This document shows positions 44,055 to 53,714 of a DNA stretch of 64,000 bases, one piece after another. The position numbers and the translations under genes were made by a program. The DNA comes from Bdellovibrionota bacterium (GTDB lineage Bacteria; Bdellovibrionota; Bdellovibrionia; Bdellovibrionales; Bdellovibrionaceae). Each line of letters begins with the position of its first letter. Position 1 is the first letter of the stretch. The notes beneath the pieces are model-generated. The model had not been told where the DNA came from. It worked only from the letters and a program-made list of their open reading frames with translations, and ran no database searches. The stretch is taken from NCBI GenBank assembly GCA_963170155.1, contig CAUJGP010000023.1, positions 155,304 to 219,303 of the forward strand, written 5' to 3'.

Positions 44055-45983
44055 TTAAAGTTCTGTCGGTAAGTATAGTTCAATGGACGTTCCTTTGCCA
44101 ACCTGACTTGACAGTAACACACGTCCGCCATGAAGCTCTACAAAGTATTTTACAAGATAGAGTCCAAGACCTGATCCTTTAGTTTTTAAATCCTGGTTCT
44201 TCCCTCGAACAAATTTACCGAAAACCTCTTCGATTTCTTCCGGATTGATGCCTTCTCCCGTGTCTGTCACTTTGATGATGACAAAGGCTTCAATTTCTTC
44301 AGTTGTAATTTCAATATGGCCACCTGCTGAAGTGTATTTGATGGCATTTTCTAAAATATTACTGAGAACTTCTTGAATGAGCGTAGGATCGACCTCGATG
44401 CTAAACAAAGGTTCTAGATTTTCAGTGATTTGAATTTGTTTTTCCTGAGCTAAAGGTTTAATCAACGCAGAGACTGTTTTTACGAGATCATTGATATCAG
44501 TCACTTCTTTGTTCAAATGAAAATCTCTTGCCTCCAATCGGAGCGTTTTCAAAATGGATTGAATGTAACGATGGAGCTCATGGCTGGAGTTCCGGAGGGA
44601 CTTCAGATCTTGAGTGAGTTCCGGAGTGTGTTCTTTGAGTAGTAAGCGCTCAACAATCGCTTGAATCTTAGCAATGGGTGTTTTGAGATCATGACTGATG
44701 AGACTGACAAAATTATTTTTAAGTTGTTCCAGTTCAGCAATAGATTTCTTTTCTTGTTCTAATTGCCAATTTTTCTTTTCCATACGAGAGGCTAAATATC
44801 CCACAAAGAGAGCCCATGTGGACATGATTTGAATGAGAGGTGAAAGCGCTGGGGTCCAAATGTTCAGAGTATCGAAAAACCAGATGGAAAAAGTTAAAAT
44901 GATCAAACTGAAAAAACTAAGAAACACAAAAGCGACCATTTGCGGAAAGGACGTCATGAAAAATACGGAGATCAACATGATGATAAAAAGTTCCACGACT
45001 GCCGCTGATTTGGGTAATCGTTTGATCCAACGATCATGAATCAGGTTATCAGTGATATGAGCAATAACCTCGGATCGTGACAAAACCCCAACCGGAGTGG
45101 CTATTTTTGATTGAAAATCAGAATTCATTCCAATGATGACAATTTTATCCTTAAGATCTCGCCTTGAGATTTGGCTACTGAGAAGTTCATGAACTTGGTA
45201 GTGGGGAAACGACCGTGAGGAGCCTCGAAAGTTAATCAAATTTTTATGGGAAAAAGGGTGAAATTTGGCTTGAGAATTTACTTTTTTTGCTAACTTGAGG
45301 GGGAATGAGGGAATAAACGGATTGAGTGCCGGAACGGATCGAAGCATACCGTCCTCTTCTCTTGAAAAATCGACAAACCCATAGTTTTTTTTCACTTTAT
45401 CAGAGAAGGGTGGGAGCTGAACCATTCCATTTTGAGAGAGAGCTCCCATCCAAATAATATTTTTATGGGTTAAGAGATCCCAGTCTCTGGCAGACAGATT
45501 GTGGCTCATTCTTTCGTCAAAATAGAAGCTCACGCCGACCATTTTGGGATTCATGGAAAGAACTTTGCCGAGCAAAGCTCTCCACAATTCAAGATTCCAG
45601 TACCTGGATTCCGCAGAGAAAAGAGGGTCATCATGAGGGCCGAGCAGATTTTCCTTTTGTAAAAAAAGCTCATTAAACTCATTGTTTGAGAATTCAACGA
45701 GAACAATATCGGAGCTTGGAGCTTGTTCTCCTCGAAGCGAAAGGCGTAGATCGTAACTACCGGCTTCATCAAGGTGCAAGACTGCTAAACCAATCATCCA
45801 AGCAATCAAAGCTCTGACAAAAATAGCCTGATGACGTTTGAATGCAAGGTAGCTTCTCAGTAGTAATAACTGAAGCTTTCGACTGAGTGAGAATCCCTTC
45901 ACGGGATGGGCCACATCCTGAAGGGTAAAAATCTCTTCAAACCATTTTATGAATTTTTCTATGAATCTGATCACGCGACGCAA
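44055..45983 (-). CDS. CHASE2-domain sensor histidine kinase
   Basis: The 642-residue product has a first membrane helix at about 53-70 and an extracytoplasmic CHASE2 domain (about 71-322; YDLRLSLRG, KIVIIGMNSDF and LSRSEVIAHITDNLI are typical). Three more helices follow (about 328-396). The cytoplasmic kinase has the H box SLISHDLKTPIAKI (H431), N box NILENAIKYTSAGG and G boxes DTGEGIN and GSGLGLYLV. The start codon is TTG with a weak ribosome binding site; a GTG three codons on is possible. It heads a kinase-regulator-MFS transporter operon. Signal unknown. Confidence 0.92.
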   Translation of the reverse strand: MRRVIRFIEKFIKWFEEIFTLQDVAHPVKGFSLSRKLQLLLLRSYLAFKRHQAIFVRALIAWMIGLAVLHLDEAGSYDLRLSLRGEQAPSSDIVLVEFSNNEFNELFLQKENLLGPHDDPLFSAESRYWNLELWRALLGKVLSMNPKMVGVSFYFDERMSHNLSARDWDLLTHKNIIWMGALSQNGMVQLPPFSDKVKKNYGFVDFSREEDGMLRSVPALNPFIPSFPLKLAKKVNSQAKFHPFSHKNLINFRGSSRSFPHYQVHELLSSQISRRDLKDKIVIIGMNSDFQSKIATPVGVLSRSEVIAHITDNLIHDRWIKRLPKSAAVVELFIIMLISVFFMTSFPQMVAFVFLSFFSLIILTFSIWFFDTLNIWTPALSPLIQIMSTWALFVGYLASRMEKKNWQLEQEKKSIAELEQLKNNFVSLISHDLKTPIAKIQAIVERLLLKEHTPELTQDLKSLRNSSHELHRYIQSILKTLRLEARDFHLNKEVTDINDLVKTVSALIKPLAQEKQIQITENLEPLFSIEVDPTLIQEVLSNILENAIKYTSAGGHIEITTEEIEAFVIIKVTDTGEGINPEEIEEVFGKFVRGKNQDLKTKGSGLGLYLVKYFVELHGGRVLLSSQVGKGTSIELYLPTEL

Positions 45984-46122
45984 AAAATACTCGATATAGG
46001 TTTGTAATTCAAGATTGAAATGAAGATCGTTGGGATGGTGAAGACATAATGGTTGAGTTCAAGGAAAAGGGGACTGTACATTATGGAGTAGAGTCAGCTA
46101 AACGGTGAGTGGTATAAAGTTT

Positions 46123-47034
46123 ATGAAGATATTTAATGGAATGAGTAATTATCAGAGTCATGGCCCTTTGATCCTCTCTATTGGTAACTTTGATGGCCTT
46201 CATTTAGGGCATCAGTATCTCCTCCAAAAAAATAGTGATTTGGCTGTAAAATGGGGAGCTCGGTCGGGTTTATTGAGTTTTTCTCCTCACCCTTTACAGG
46301 TCTTAAGACCTAACGAAATAAGATACCCTCTCAGTTCTTCTAAGGACCAAGAATTTGAACTGGAGCGATTGGGAGTGGACGATTGGATTCAAGAGCCTTT
46401 TACAATTCAAGTGAGGGATGAGACCGCTCGGCACTTTTTAGAGAGATTGGTTCGTTCCACTTCACTCAAAGCCATTGTGGTTGGTCCTGATTTTCGATTT
46501 GGGAAGAATCGCGAAGGAGATGTTGCTTTATTACAAGATTTAGCTCCCTCGTTGGGATATCAAGTCTTGGTCCCTGAACCTTATTTATTTCAAGGTCAAA
46601 GAGTTTCCAGTTCATTGATCCGGCAAGCCCTTCTGGGTGGAGACGTTGAGAGAGCAAAATCTCTCCTCGGTCGGCCTTTTTCTATTTCTGGAAAAGTGAT
46701 TTCAGGCTTTCGGCGAGGTCGCCAAATAGGCTTTCCAACAGCTAACATTAAGGCTTCTTCGGTTCATAATTTACGTCATGGTGTTTACAGCACCTTAGTG
46801 TCTGTTCTTGGAAAAAAATGGAAGGGAGCGACCAATATAGGAGTGCATCCCACTTTTGATGAATCCAGCGAATTACAAATTGAAACTCACTTGTTAGATT
46901 TCTCAGAGAATATTTATGGAGAAGAGCTTAAGCTGGAATTTATTCGTTTTTTGCGACCAGAGATCCAATTTAAAGATGTTGAGTCTCTGAAAATTCAAAT
47001 TGCAAAGGATGTTCAGGTTGTCAGAGAAAGCTAG
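46123..47034 (+). CDS. ribF: Bifunctional riboflavin kinase / FAD synthetase
   Basis: The product is about 303 residues. The N-terminal FAD synthetase domain has LSIGNFDGLHLGHQYLL with the HxGH nucleotidyl-transfer motif and VVGPDFRFGKNREGD. SSSLIRQAL and the C-terminal riboflavin kinase domain follow, with GRQIGFPTANIK and GVYSTLV. Together they make FMN and FAD. A GTG 18 bases upstream is in frame; I chose the ATG because RibF proteins usually begin MKIFHG-like. The 3' end overlaps the next gene. Confidence 0.94.
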   Translation: MKIFNGMSNYQSHGPLILSIGNFDGLHLGHQYLLQKNSDLAVKWGARSGLLSFSPHPLQVLRPNEIRYPLSSSKDQEFELERLGVDDWIQEPFTIQVRDETARHFLERLVRSTSLKAIVVGPDFRFGKNREGDVALLQDLAPSLGYQVLVPEPYLFQGQRVSSSLIRQALLGGDVERAKSLLGRPFSISGKVISGFRRGRQIGFPTANIKASSVHNLRHGVYSTLVSVLGKKWKGATNIGVHPTFDESSELQIETHLLDFSENIYGEELKLEFIRFLRPEIQFKDVESLKIQIAKDVQVVRES

Positions 47035-47884
47035 CCTTAGAGTTCTTCATATCGGAGAAATTCCTTTTTTCATGGCTTGGGATCAGTGGTACCAAAAGGT
47101 TAGTGAGCTTATTGGTCGCTCCATCAATTATGAAGTGCAGAACCAAATGAGTGCACCTCGAAAGAATGAAAAAATTGGGGGGCATGGTTTTTCTGCCCAA
47201 CTCAGAGAAAGTAGAGTTTTTGATGGGTTTGATTTGGTTCGATTAAGTCAATCTGAGGCAAAGGGAGCTTATCCTTTGCTCTTGGCGGCCTCCCCTTTAA
47301 TTTCAGCATTGGAAACGGTGGATCTTTTTTATAAAAAGAATGGAGCTTTTTGGCCACATTTGAATTTTAAAGAGGGCATCCATTCCACGATTCTTCAACA
47401 CCATCCCTATTTGAACACTAAAGGATCAGGGCTCGTGGTGGGCTCCTCAGTTGAAGCCATTCAGGCGATTTTCACACTTGTAGAGTTAGGATTGAAACAT
47501 ATCACATTAGTCACTGAGAATAACAGTCGCTCTTTTGCCCTTCAAGAATTTGTCAGAAGCTCTTTATTTCAGATTAAATTTGAGGTGATTACGAAAGAAA
47601 AAGTGATTTTGCTTCCTGGCATTTATTCGGTGATGGTGTGTTGTGAGGATTTACGTGGAAACACAGCACTGCTCACCGCCTTGCTCTATTTTAATTATTT
47701 AGAGCGTGGAGGATTGATTTTTAATACTCTTTACCCCTTAGAAATGATGCCATTGATAGAAGAAGCTTTAGCCATTGGTGCTAAATGCATTGACTTGCCT
47801 ATAGTGCAAATCAATGAGGCGGTGATGGCCCTTCAAAAAATTGGGACAATGCCGACAGAGAAGTTATTTCAAATTAAAGTCTAA
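47018..47884 (+). CDS. Shikimate-dehydrogenase-like protein, catalytic residues lost
   Basis: The product is about 288 residues. Residues 60-110 follow the shikimate dehydrogenase plan (GFDLVRLSQSEAK, then ALETVDLFYKKNG, then LNFKEGIHSTI, corresponding to GFNVTxPxK, GAVNTV and NTDxxG). The later GLVVGSSVEAIQAIFTLVELGLKHITLV looks like the NADP Rossmann turn with its glycines altered. At the positions I align, the catalytic Lys is Gln and the Asp of NTD is Lys, so it is unlikely to act as AroE. Starts are ambiguous: ATG 47009 abuts AAAGG, while TTG 47018 is eight bases from AAAGGA. It overlaps ribF and precedes pilB by about 118 bases. Confidence 0.72.
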   Translation: MSEKASLRVLHIGEIPFFMAWDQWYQKVSELIGRSINYEVQNQMSAPRKNEKIGGHGFSAQLRESRVFDGFDLVRLSQSEAKGAYPLLLAASPLISALETVDLFYKKNGAFWPHLNFKEGIHSTILQHHPYLNTKGSGLVVGSSVEAIQAIFTLVELGLKHITLVTENNSRSFALQEFVRSSLFQIKFEVITKEKVILLPGIYSVMVCCEDLRGNTALLTALLYFNYLERGGLIFNTLYPLEMMPLIEEALAIGAKCIDLPIVQINEAVMALQKIGTMPTEKLFQIKV

Positions 47885-48001
47885 AACCAGCCCTTGGGTC
47901 AGTTAAATTAGCAAATCATTCACGTTAGACTAGTAAATGATAGAGCACAGACCTATTTCATTCATCCACTCAGTTGTATCGTTGTGCTAGAAAAGGGAGT
48001 C

Positions 48002-49723
48002 ATGTCCGCTCATCGTGTAGGCGAGTTTTTAATCATGGAAGGCGTTATCAAGGCGCAACAGCTGGAGAAGGTCCTCGAAATTCAAAAAAAAACAGGACAA
48101 AGGTTTGGTGTTATTCTGGTGGAGCAAGGATTTGCCAAAGAACATCAAATCGCTAAAGCATTAGAGAAGTTGTATCAGATTCCGAGTATTGATTTAACTA
48201 AATTTGATATTGACCCGACTATTGCTAAGCTGGCGCCAAGAGATTTTTGTGAAAAAAATTGCGTAATCCCAGTTATGAAGCAAGGAAACGTATTGGTGGT
48301 CGCGTTCTCAGATCCTAGTAATATTTTTTTAAGAGACGATTTGAGTTTTCTCACTCGGAGCAAGATTCAAGTGGTGGTCGCACCGGATGTTTCTATTTTA
48401 AGTGCGATTAATCGTTATTTCGGTGAAAAGATAGCGACAGTGACTTTACAAACGAAAATGACTGAAAAGGGCGAAGAAGAATTTGCTTTGGAGGGTGCTG
48501 GCGCAGGAATTGAGTTTTTGACGACTGAGGTGGGAACAGGTGGTATCAGTGACGATGCACCCATTGTTAAATTTGTGAATATGGTTTTGGCTGAAGCATT
48601 GAAGAGAAGGGCCTCAGATATCCACTTTGAACCCTATGAAAAACGTTTTCGCATTCGCTTTCGTATTGATGGTTCTTTGCAAGATGCGATGGACCCTCCT
48701 CAAGGAACTACAAATGCGATCGTGAGTCGTTTGAAAATCATGTCTCGGATGGATATCGCAGAAAAACGTAAACCTCAAGATGGTCGTATTAAAGCACGCA
48801 CTTCTAAGGGCAAGGAAATTGATTTTCGGGTCAGTACGATTCCCACAATGTGGGGTGAAAAGGTAGTCTTGCGTCTTCTTGACAAATCCAATTTAAAGCT
48901 CGATATGACAGCTCTTGGTTTTGAACCAGATGATCTAAAATTGTTTAGAGACTGTATTCATTTGCCTCAAGGATTGGTTTTGATCACGGGCCCGACGGGA
49001 AGTGGTAAAACAACGACTATTTATTCTGCTTTGCAAGAGCTCAATCAACCGGACGTCAACATCAGTACGGCGGAAGATCCTATTGAATTCAATTTTGAAG
49101 GCATCAATCAGGTGCAAATGAACCCAGACATCGACCTTAATTTTTCAATGGCTTTGAAAGCCTTTCTTCGACAAGATCCTGATATTGTTATGGTGGGGGA
49201 GATCCGGGATTTAGAAACAGCAGAGATTGCATTTAAAGCGGCTTCCACGGGGCATTTGGTAGTGAGTACTCTTCATACCAATGATGCTCCGAGCACGATT
49301 GTGCGTTTAACGGAAATGGGAATTCCCAATTACCTCATTACTTCAACCGTGAATTTAGTGGTGGCCCAGCGATTGGTGGGGAGAGTTTGCGAAAGTTGTA
49401 AAGTCCCCGTGGAAACCAATCCTCAAACATTGGTCAACATGGGTGTCGATCTTTCTGAAGTGAAAGATTACCATGTGATGAAAGGAAAAGGTTGTGGCGT
49501 GTGCAACAATACCGGGGTCAAGGGGCGTTTAGCCATTTATGAGCTGATGTCTATGAGCGAGAAAGTCAAAGAGGCCGTGATGACAGGAGCGACTTCTAAT
49601 GATTTACGTCGTTTAGCAAGAGCAGAAGGTATGAGAACACTTCGACGTTCAGGTCTTTTAAAATTAAAAAGAGGGCAGACAACCATCGAGGAAGTGTTGA
49701 GCGCTTCAGTGAAGGATGCATAA
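48002..49723 (+). CDS. pilB: Type IV pilus extension ATPase PilB
   Basis: The product is about 573 residues. The N-terminal MshEN-type domain begins VGEFLIMEGVIKAQQLEKVLEIQ and may bind c-di-GMP by family precedent. The ATPase core has SDIHFEPYEKRFRIRFRIDG, Walker A ITGPTGSGKTTT, Asp box STAEDPIEF, Walker B VMVGEIRDLETAEIA and His box GHLVVSTLHTNDAPS. The zinc tetracysteine CESC...CGVC is present. AAAGGG precedes the ATG at 48002; a GTG 18 bases earlier is possible. It drives pilus extension. Its stop codon overlaps the next start by one base. Confidence 0.95.
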   Translation: MSAHRVGEFLIMEGVIKAQQLEKVLEIQKKTGQRFGVILVEQGFAKEHQIAKALEKLYQIPSIDLTKFDIDPTIAKLAPRDFCEKNCVIPVMKQGNVLVVAFSDPSNIFLRDDLSFLTRSKIQVVVAPDVSILSAINRYFGEKIATVTLQTKMTEKGEEEFALEGAGAGIEFLTTEVGTGGISDDAPIVKFVNMVLAEALKRRASDIHFEPYEKRFRIRFRIDGSLQDAMDPPQGTTNAIVSRLKIMSRMDIAEKRKPQDGRIKARTSKGKEIDFRVSTIPTMWGEKVVLRLLDKSNLKLDMTALGFEPDDLKLFRDCIHLPQGLVLITGPTGSGKTTTIYSALQELNQPDVNISTAEDPIEFNFEGINQVQMNPDIDLNFSMALKAFLRQDPDIVMVGEIRDLETAEIAFKAASTGHLVVSTLHTNDAPSTIVRLTEMGIPNYLITSTVNLVVAQRLVGRVCESCKVPVETNPQTLVNMGVDLSEVKDYHVMKGKGCGVCNNTGVKGRLAIYELMSMSEKVKEAVMTGATSNDLRRLARAEGMRTLRRSGLLKLKRGQTTIEEVLSASVKDA

Positions 49724-50781
49724 TGGACAAAGTCATTGAACTATTTGAAAAAGCGAGAACGGATGTGGCCTCTGAAATTCTTTTGGTGCCTTTTGCAGAA
49801 CCTCGCATTCGAACCTACGAAGGTTGGGTTCCAGTCGTCAATCAAAAGCTTTCTGGGCAAGAGGTTAACGAAACTCTGCACTCCATCCTCAATGATCGGC
49901 AAAAGGAAACTTTGGATAATGAAGGCGTCGTCATGGGGAGCGTGAGTTTAAGCTCCGGTTTTAATATTAACTTTCATATTTATAAACATAAATTGGGTTA
50001 TTCAGGAAATTTAAAAACAATTACGATTGAACAAAATGAAGATGTCAAAGCGACCATTCCTCCGGCAATTTATGAACAAGTTTTGAAAACAAAAGGACTC
50101 GTTTTAATTGCTGGTCCTAGTTGGAGCGGTAAATCCACGTTGATGGGAAAACTGATTGAAATCATCAATCAAACTCAGGCTTCGCATGTTGCCATCGTTG
50201 AGTCTGTGATTGATCGCATTTATCAGATGCAAAAATCGGTGATCACCAGCTTTGAAGTCGGGTATAGCCCTATTGCTAATTCCATCTGGAGGAGTTTGGA
50301 AACGGCAGATGTCATTGGCCTGGACATCCCATTGAATGTTGATAATTTCACACATGCTCTGGATTTAGTGGAATCTGGCAAGTTGGTTATTATGACCGTC
50401 ATGGTAGAAAGCTTTATAGCTTTGCAAAATCGAATCAATCACTTAATCGCTGAAGATAAAAGAGAATTTGTTTATGAGAGATTGGCGCAGGATCTTTCAT
50501 TGTTTGTTAATCAAAGGCTGGTTCCATCACTTCAAGGAAATTTAGCCCTAGCTCAGGAGATTATTTTAATTAATGAATCCTTAAGAGAACCATTGCGAGT
50601 GGGAAATGCCGGAGAGGTTTTAAAAAGAGTTCATGCCCATGGAGAAAAACAGGGAATGAAAACCATGAATAAATCTTTGTTGCAATTATTCTTAAGAAAA
50701 AAAATTGATTTAAAACAAGCCTTTTTAGCATCTCCCAATCTAGATGAACTCGATCATCTTTTATCTCAATTAGGTGGATGA
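49723..50781 (+). CDS. PilT-like ATPase with degenerate catalytic motifs
   Basis: The 352-residue product has PilT-family length and order but eroded motifs. Walker A is GPSWSGKST (131-139; usually GPTGSGKST), so nucleotide binding may remain. The Asp box reads IVESVIDR instead of xIEDPIEx. Where Walker B should be GEMRDxET, it reads ETADVIGLDIPLNVD (193-207). The His box GHLVxxTLHT is GKLVIMTVMV (219-228). The catalytic Glu and the conserved His-Thr are gone. It lies between pilB and pilC with start and stop overlapping (TAATG), and is therefore made with them. It may be a regulatory subunit rather than a retraction motor. Confidence 0.82.
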   Translation: MDKVIELFEKARTDVASEILLVPFAEPRIRTYEGWVPVVNQKLSGQEVNETLHSILNDRQKETLDNEGVVMGSVSLSSGFNINFHIYKHKLGYSGNLKTITIEQNEDVKATIPPAIYEQVLKTKGLVLIAGPSWSGKSTLMGKLIEIINQTQASHVAIVESVIDRIYQMQKSVITSFEVGYSPIANSIWRSLETADVIGLDIPLNVDNFTHALDLVESGKLVIMTVMVESFIALQNRINHLIAEDKREFVYERLAQDLSLFVNQRLVPSLQGNLALAQEIILINESLREPLRVGNAGEVLKRVHAHGEKQGMKTMNKSLLQLFLRKKIDLKQAFLASPNLDELDHLLSQLGG

Positions 50782-50782
50782 C

Positions 50783-52027
50783 ATGCCTGTTTTTAAATAC
50801 TCTGCACAAGATCTATCAGGCCGTCCTATCACGGGAGAGATTGAAGCTTTTGATCCCAGTGATGCAAAAAATAAATTGAGAAACAATAGACTGGTTCCAC
50901 TGAAGCTCGTGGTGGTGAGGGATCGGACACACATTAATAAAAAAGCGAAAACCCCCAGTTTTTTGGAGCAGATCACAGCGCCAAAGGTAAAATCCAAGGA
51001 AATTCAAATTTTCACAAGGCAATTTGCGACATTGATCAATGCGGGGATTCCTGTTGTGGAGTCTCTGGGAGTTTTAATTCAAGGAAGTACCACTCCTGTT
51101 CTTAAAAATGTCTTATCTAAAGCTAAAGCTTCCATTGAGGGAGGAAAAGCTTTGGCTGATTCGTTATCTCAGCATGTGACTGTCTTTGATAATTTTTATT
51201 GCAATATGGTTAGGGCAGGAGAGGCCTCTGGTGCTCTGGATGTAATTTTGGGGCGAATGTCAGTCTATTTAGAGAAAACAGAAAAGCTGAAAAATCAAAT
51301 CAAGTCAGCAATGATGTATCCTGTAATGGTCCTTTTGGTGGCGGCGCTTGTAATTGCGCTTATTTTAATTTTTATCATTCCAAAATTTCAAGACATGTAT
51401 AAAACGAGTGGCAGTGAACTTCCGGCCCTCACACAAATGGTGATTGGTCTTAGCCAATGGTTACAGTCTTATTGGTGGGCAGCTTTGATTGTCGGCGTTT
51501 TTGTTCCTATTGGTGTTAAAAATTTTTATGCTACGGAAGATGGAAAAAAAGCAATCGATGAGCTTTTGATGAAAATTCCCATTTTTGGAGATGTGTTTAT
51601 TAAATCGGGAGTGGCTCGATTTTCTCGAACGATGGCAACTTTACTTTCTTCGGGTGTTCCTTTGCTCGATGCCATTGAGGTAGGAGCAAAAACAGTCGGC
51701 AATGCCGTTATTGAAAGATATTTGCTCCGTTCCCGAGAAATGGTTGCTGTGGGGAAAGGGTTCTCTGGGCCGATTAATAAGATCCCTATTATCCCTAAGA
51801 TGGTTGCTCAGATGATTGAGATTGGGGAGCAAACAGGTTCTTTGGATACAATGTTGGGCAAGATTGCTGATTTTTATGAAGATGAGGTGGATAACGCCGT
51901 GAAAGGAATGATGACCCTGATCGAGCCTATTTTACTTGTCTTTATTGGCGGTATTATTGCGGTATTGGTGTTGGCAATGTATCTTCCTATTTTTGGTATG
52001 GCGGATGCCGTCACCAAAGGACAATAA
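50783..52027 (+). CDS. pilC: Type IV pilus inner-membrane platform protein PilC
   Basis: The product is about 414 residues, starting MPVFKYSAQDLSGRPITGEI as in PilC/GspF. Two repeated cytoplasmic T2SSF domains (FTRQFATLINAGIPVVESL and FSRTMATLLSSGVPLLDAI) alternate with three membrane segments at about 175-198, 230-250 and 378-402. It anchors PilB under the pilus. AGGTGG sits five bases before the ATG, one base after the previous stop. A GTG three codons earlier is possible. Confidence 0.94.
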   Translation: MPVFKYSAQDLSGRPITGEIEAFDPSDAKNKLRNNRLVPLKLVVVRDRTHINKKAKTPSFLEQITAPKVKSKEIQIFTRQFATLINAGIPVVESLGVLIQGSTTPVLKNVLSKAKASIEGGKALADSLSQHVTVFDNFYCNMVRAGEASGALDVILGRMSVYLEKTEKLKNQIKSAMMYPVMVLLVAALVIALILIFIIPKFQDMYKTSGSELPALTQMVIGLSQWLQSYWWAALIVGVFVPIGVKNFYATEDGKKAIDELLMKIPIFGDVFIKSGVARFSRTMATLLSSGVPLLDAIEVGAKTVGNAVIERYLLRSREMVAVGKGFSGPINKIPIIPKMVAQMIEIGEQTGSLDTMLGKIADFYEDEVDNAVKGMMTLIEPILLVFIGGIIAVLVLAMYLPIFGMADAVTKGQ

Positions 52028-52032
52028 TTTTT

Positions 52033-53613
52033 ATGGCAACAGAAACCAGTAAACAAAATTGGTCTTGGCATGCATTGAGTTTACTGACTGTCTTTTGGTT
52101 TGTGAGTGTGGCTGTTGTCGTTGTTTCTGGTTTTTTTCAAAAAGAATTTTTTAACCCAGAGGTATTAATTCCTTTTTTTGCCGTCGGTGCGCTGGGTTCT
52201 ATTTTACTGTCATTTCTTGCTTTTTTTTATGATTACTTTAAGAAAAAGGATGTTTTTTGGTGGATTCTTTATGTTCTGAATTCTCTATTGATTTCAGCCA
52301 TCCTGGTTAAAATCAACTGGAATCAATCTCTTTTTTTCTTTCTGTATCTGATTAACATCATTGCTGCCGGGCTCACCTTAAAGTCGCGAGGAAGCTACTT
52401 GGTGGGGTTGATTTCGTTGATTGGCTATAATTTTGCGATTTTATCTTCGCCGCAGATGAAGCTTTATTTTTATGTGACAGCGATTGTGGTAAACAACGTT
52501 TCGCTGTTGCTCGTTTCTTATCTGGCAGGTCAGTTGAGTGAGTATTTTGAAACTTTGGGGATTCGTTTAGATTTAGTTCAGCAGGATATTCGAAAAATTA
52601 AAAATCTCCATGAATTGGTGCTTTCTCATATTCCTTCAGGAGTTTTAACCATTGATTCCAAAGGGCATTTAATGCAGTGGAATCAAAAAGCTCGAGAGAT
52701 TTTACCGAATTCTGTTTTTGAAGAAAAAGAAGTTTGGTCAAAGTTGTATCAGAGGCTCAGTCATCAAACGCGGAATGAGCGAGGACACATCGAACTTCGT
52801 GTGGACGGCGCAGAGGATTCATCTAAAGTTCTCCGCTCCCAAAAAGCTGAAATAAAGTTTTCTGATCTCGAAGAGAAAGTAGAAATCTTTGTTCTTGAAG
52901 ATGTCACTCGCTTACGGGAGATTGAAGAGAATTTGAGAAATCAGGAGAAACTGGCGGCCATTGGTAAATTGGCCGCAGGAATTGCGCATGAAATTCGAAA
53001 CCCTTTAGCCAGCATCAGCGGTAGTGTTCAACTTTTGTCAGCGCAGGCTGGCAATGAAGAAGATAAGAGGCTTTTTCATATTGTGATTAAAGAAACCGAT
53101 CGATTGAACCAATTAATTACTGAGTTTCTCGATTATGCTAAGCCTTTGCCTCCTCCGTCCGATGTCGTCAAATTGGTCCCTTTGATCCAAGAAGTGATAG
53201 AGCTTCTTCAGTTCAATCAAAAGTTGAGAACGGACGTTAAATTGGATTTTCTTTGGCAAGAAGAAGTTCAGATTTTGGGTTACAAGGACAAGCTCAAACA
53301 AGCTTTTTTGAATATTCTCATCAATGCTTACCAGGCTTTCGAAAAAACACTGTCTCCCATCCTGACCCTTCGTCTAGACCGAGAGGCTGATCATGTTTTA
53401 ATTCGGATTAAAGACAATGGAAGCGGTATGAAAGAAGAAACTCGCAAAAGAATTTTTGAACCCTTTTATACAACCAAGAGTAAAGGGACCGGACTTGGTC
53501 TAGCTGTGACTCATAAAGTTTTTGAATCTCATGGTGCCTCTATCATAGTCGAGAGTGAAGAGGGCCAGGGCACAGAATTCGTGATTAAGATCAAAGAGTG
53601 TAGTAACCTTTGA
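52033..53613 (+). CDS. pilS: PilS-type sensor histidine kinase
   Basis: The 526-residue product has six hydrophobic segments in the first 168 residues, a PAS domain (about 192-300) and a HisKA domain with the H box AAGIAHEIRNPLASI (H319). The ATPase domain has NILINAYQAFEK, DNGSGMKEE and GTGLGLAVTHK. In other bacteria PilS responds to PilA level in the inner membrane. It starts five bases after pilC and precedes pilR. No pilA lies in the window. Confidence 0.9.
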   Translation: MATETSKQNWSWHALSLLTVFWFVSVAVVVVSGFFQKEFFNPEVLIPFFAVGALGSILLSFLAFFYDYFKKKDVFWWILYVLNSLLISAILVKINWNQSLFFFLYLINIIAAGLTLKSRGSYLVGLISLIGYNFAILSSPQMKLYFYVTAIVVNNVSLLLVSYLAGQLSEYFETLGIRLDLVQQDIRKIKNLHELVLSHIPSGVLTIDSKGHLMQWNQKAREILPNSVFEEKEVWSKLYQRLSHQTRNERGHIELRVDGAEDSSKVLRSQKAEIKFSDLEEKVEIFVLEDVTRLREIEENLRNQEKLAAIGKLAAGIAHEIRNPLASISGSVQLLSAQAGNEEDKRLFHIVIKETDRLNQLITEFLDYAKPLPPPSDVVKLVPLIQEVIELLQFNQKLRTDVKLDFLWQEEVQILGYKDKLKQAFLNILINAYQAFEKTLSPILTLRLDREADHVLIRIKDNGSGMKEETRKRIFEPFYTTKSKGTGLGLAVTHKVFESHGASIIVESEEGQGTEFVIKIKECSNL

Positions 53614-53714
53614 GAAGTAAAGTGTTTTTGAGGTGAAGGTTAAGTCGGTATCGTGATATTCACGGCTTATAAAGGTTTTGCTGTTTTAATTGATGGCGAC
53701 AAGGAGACATTGTA

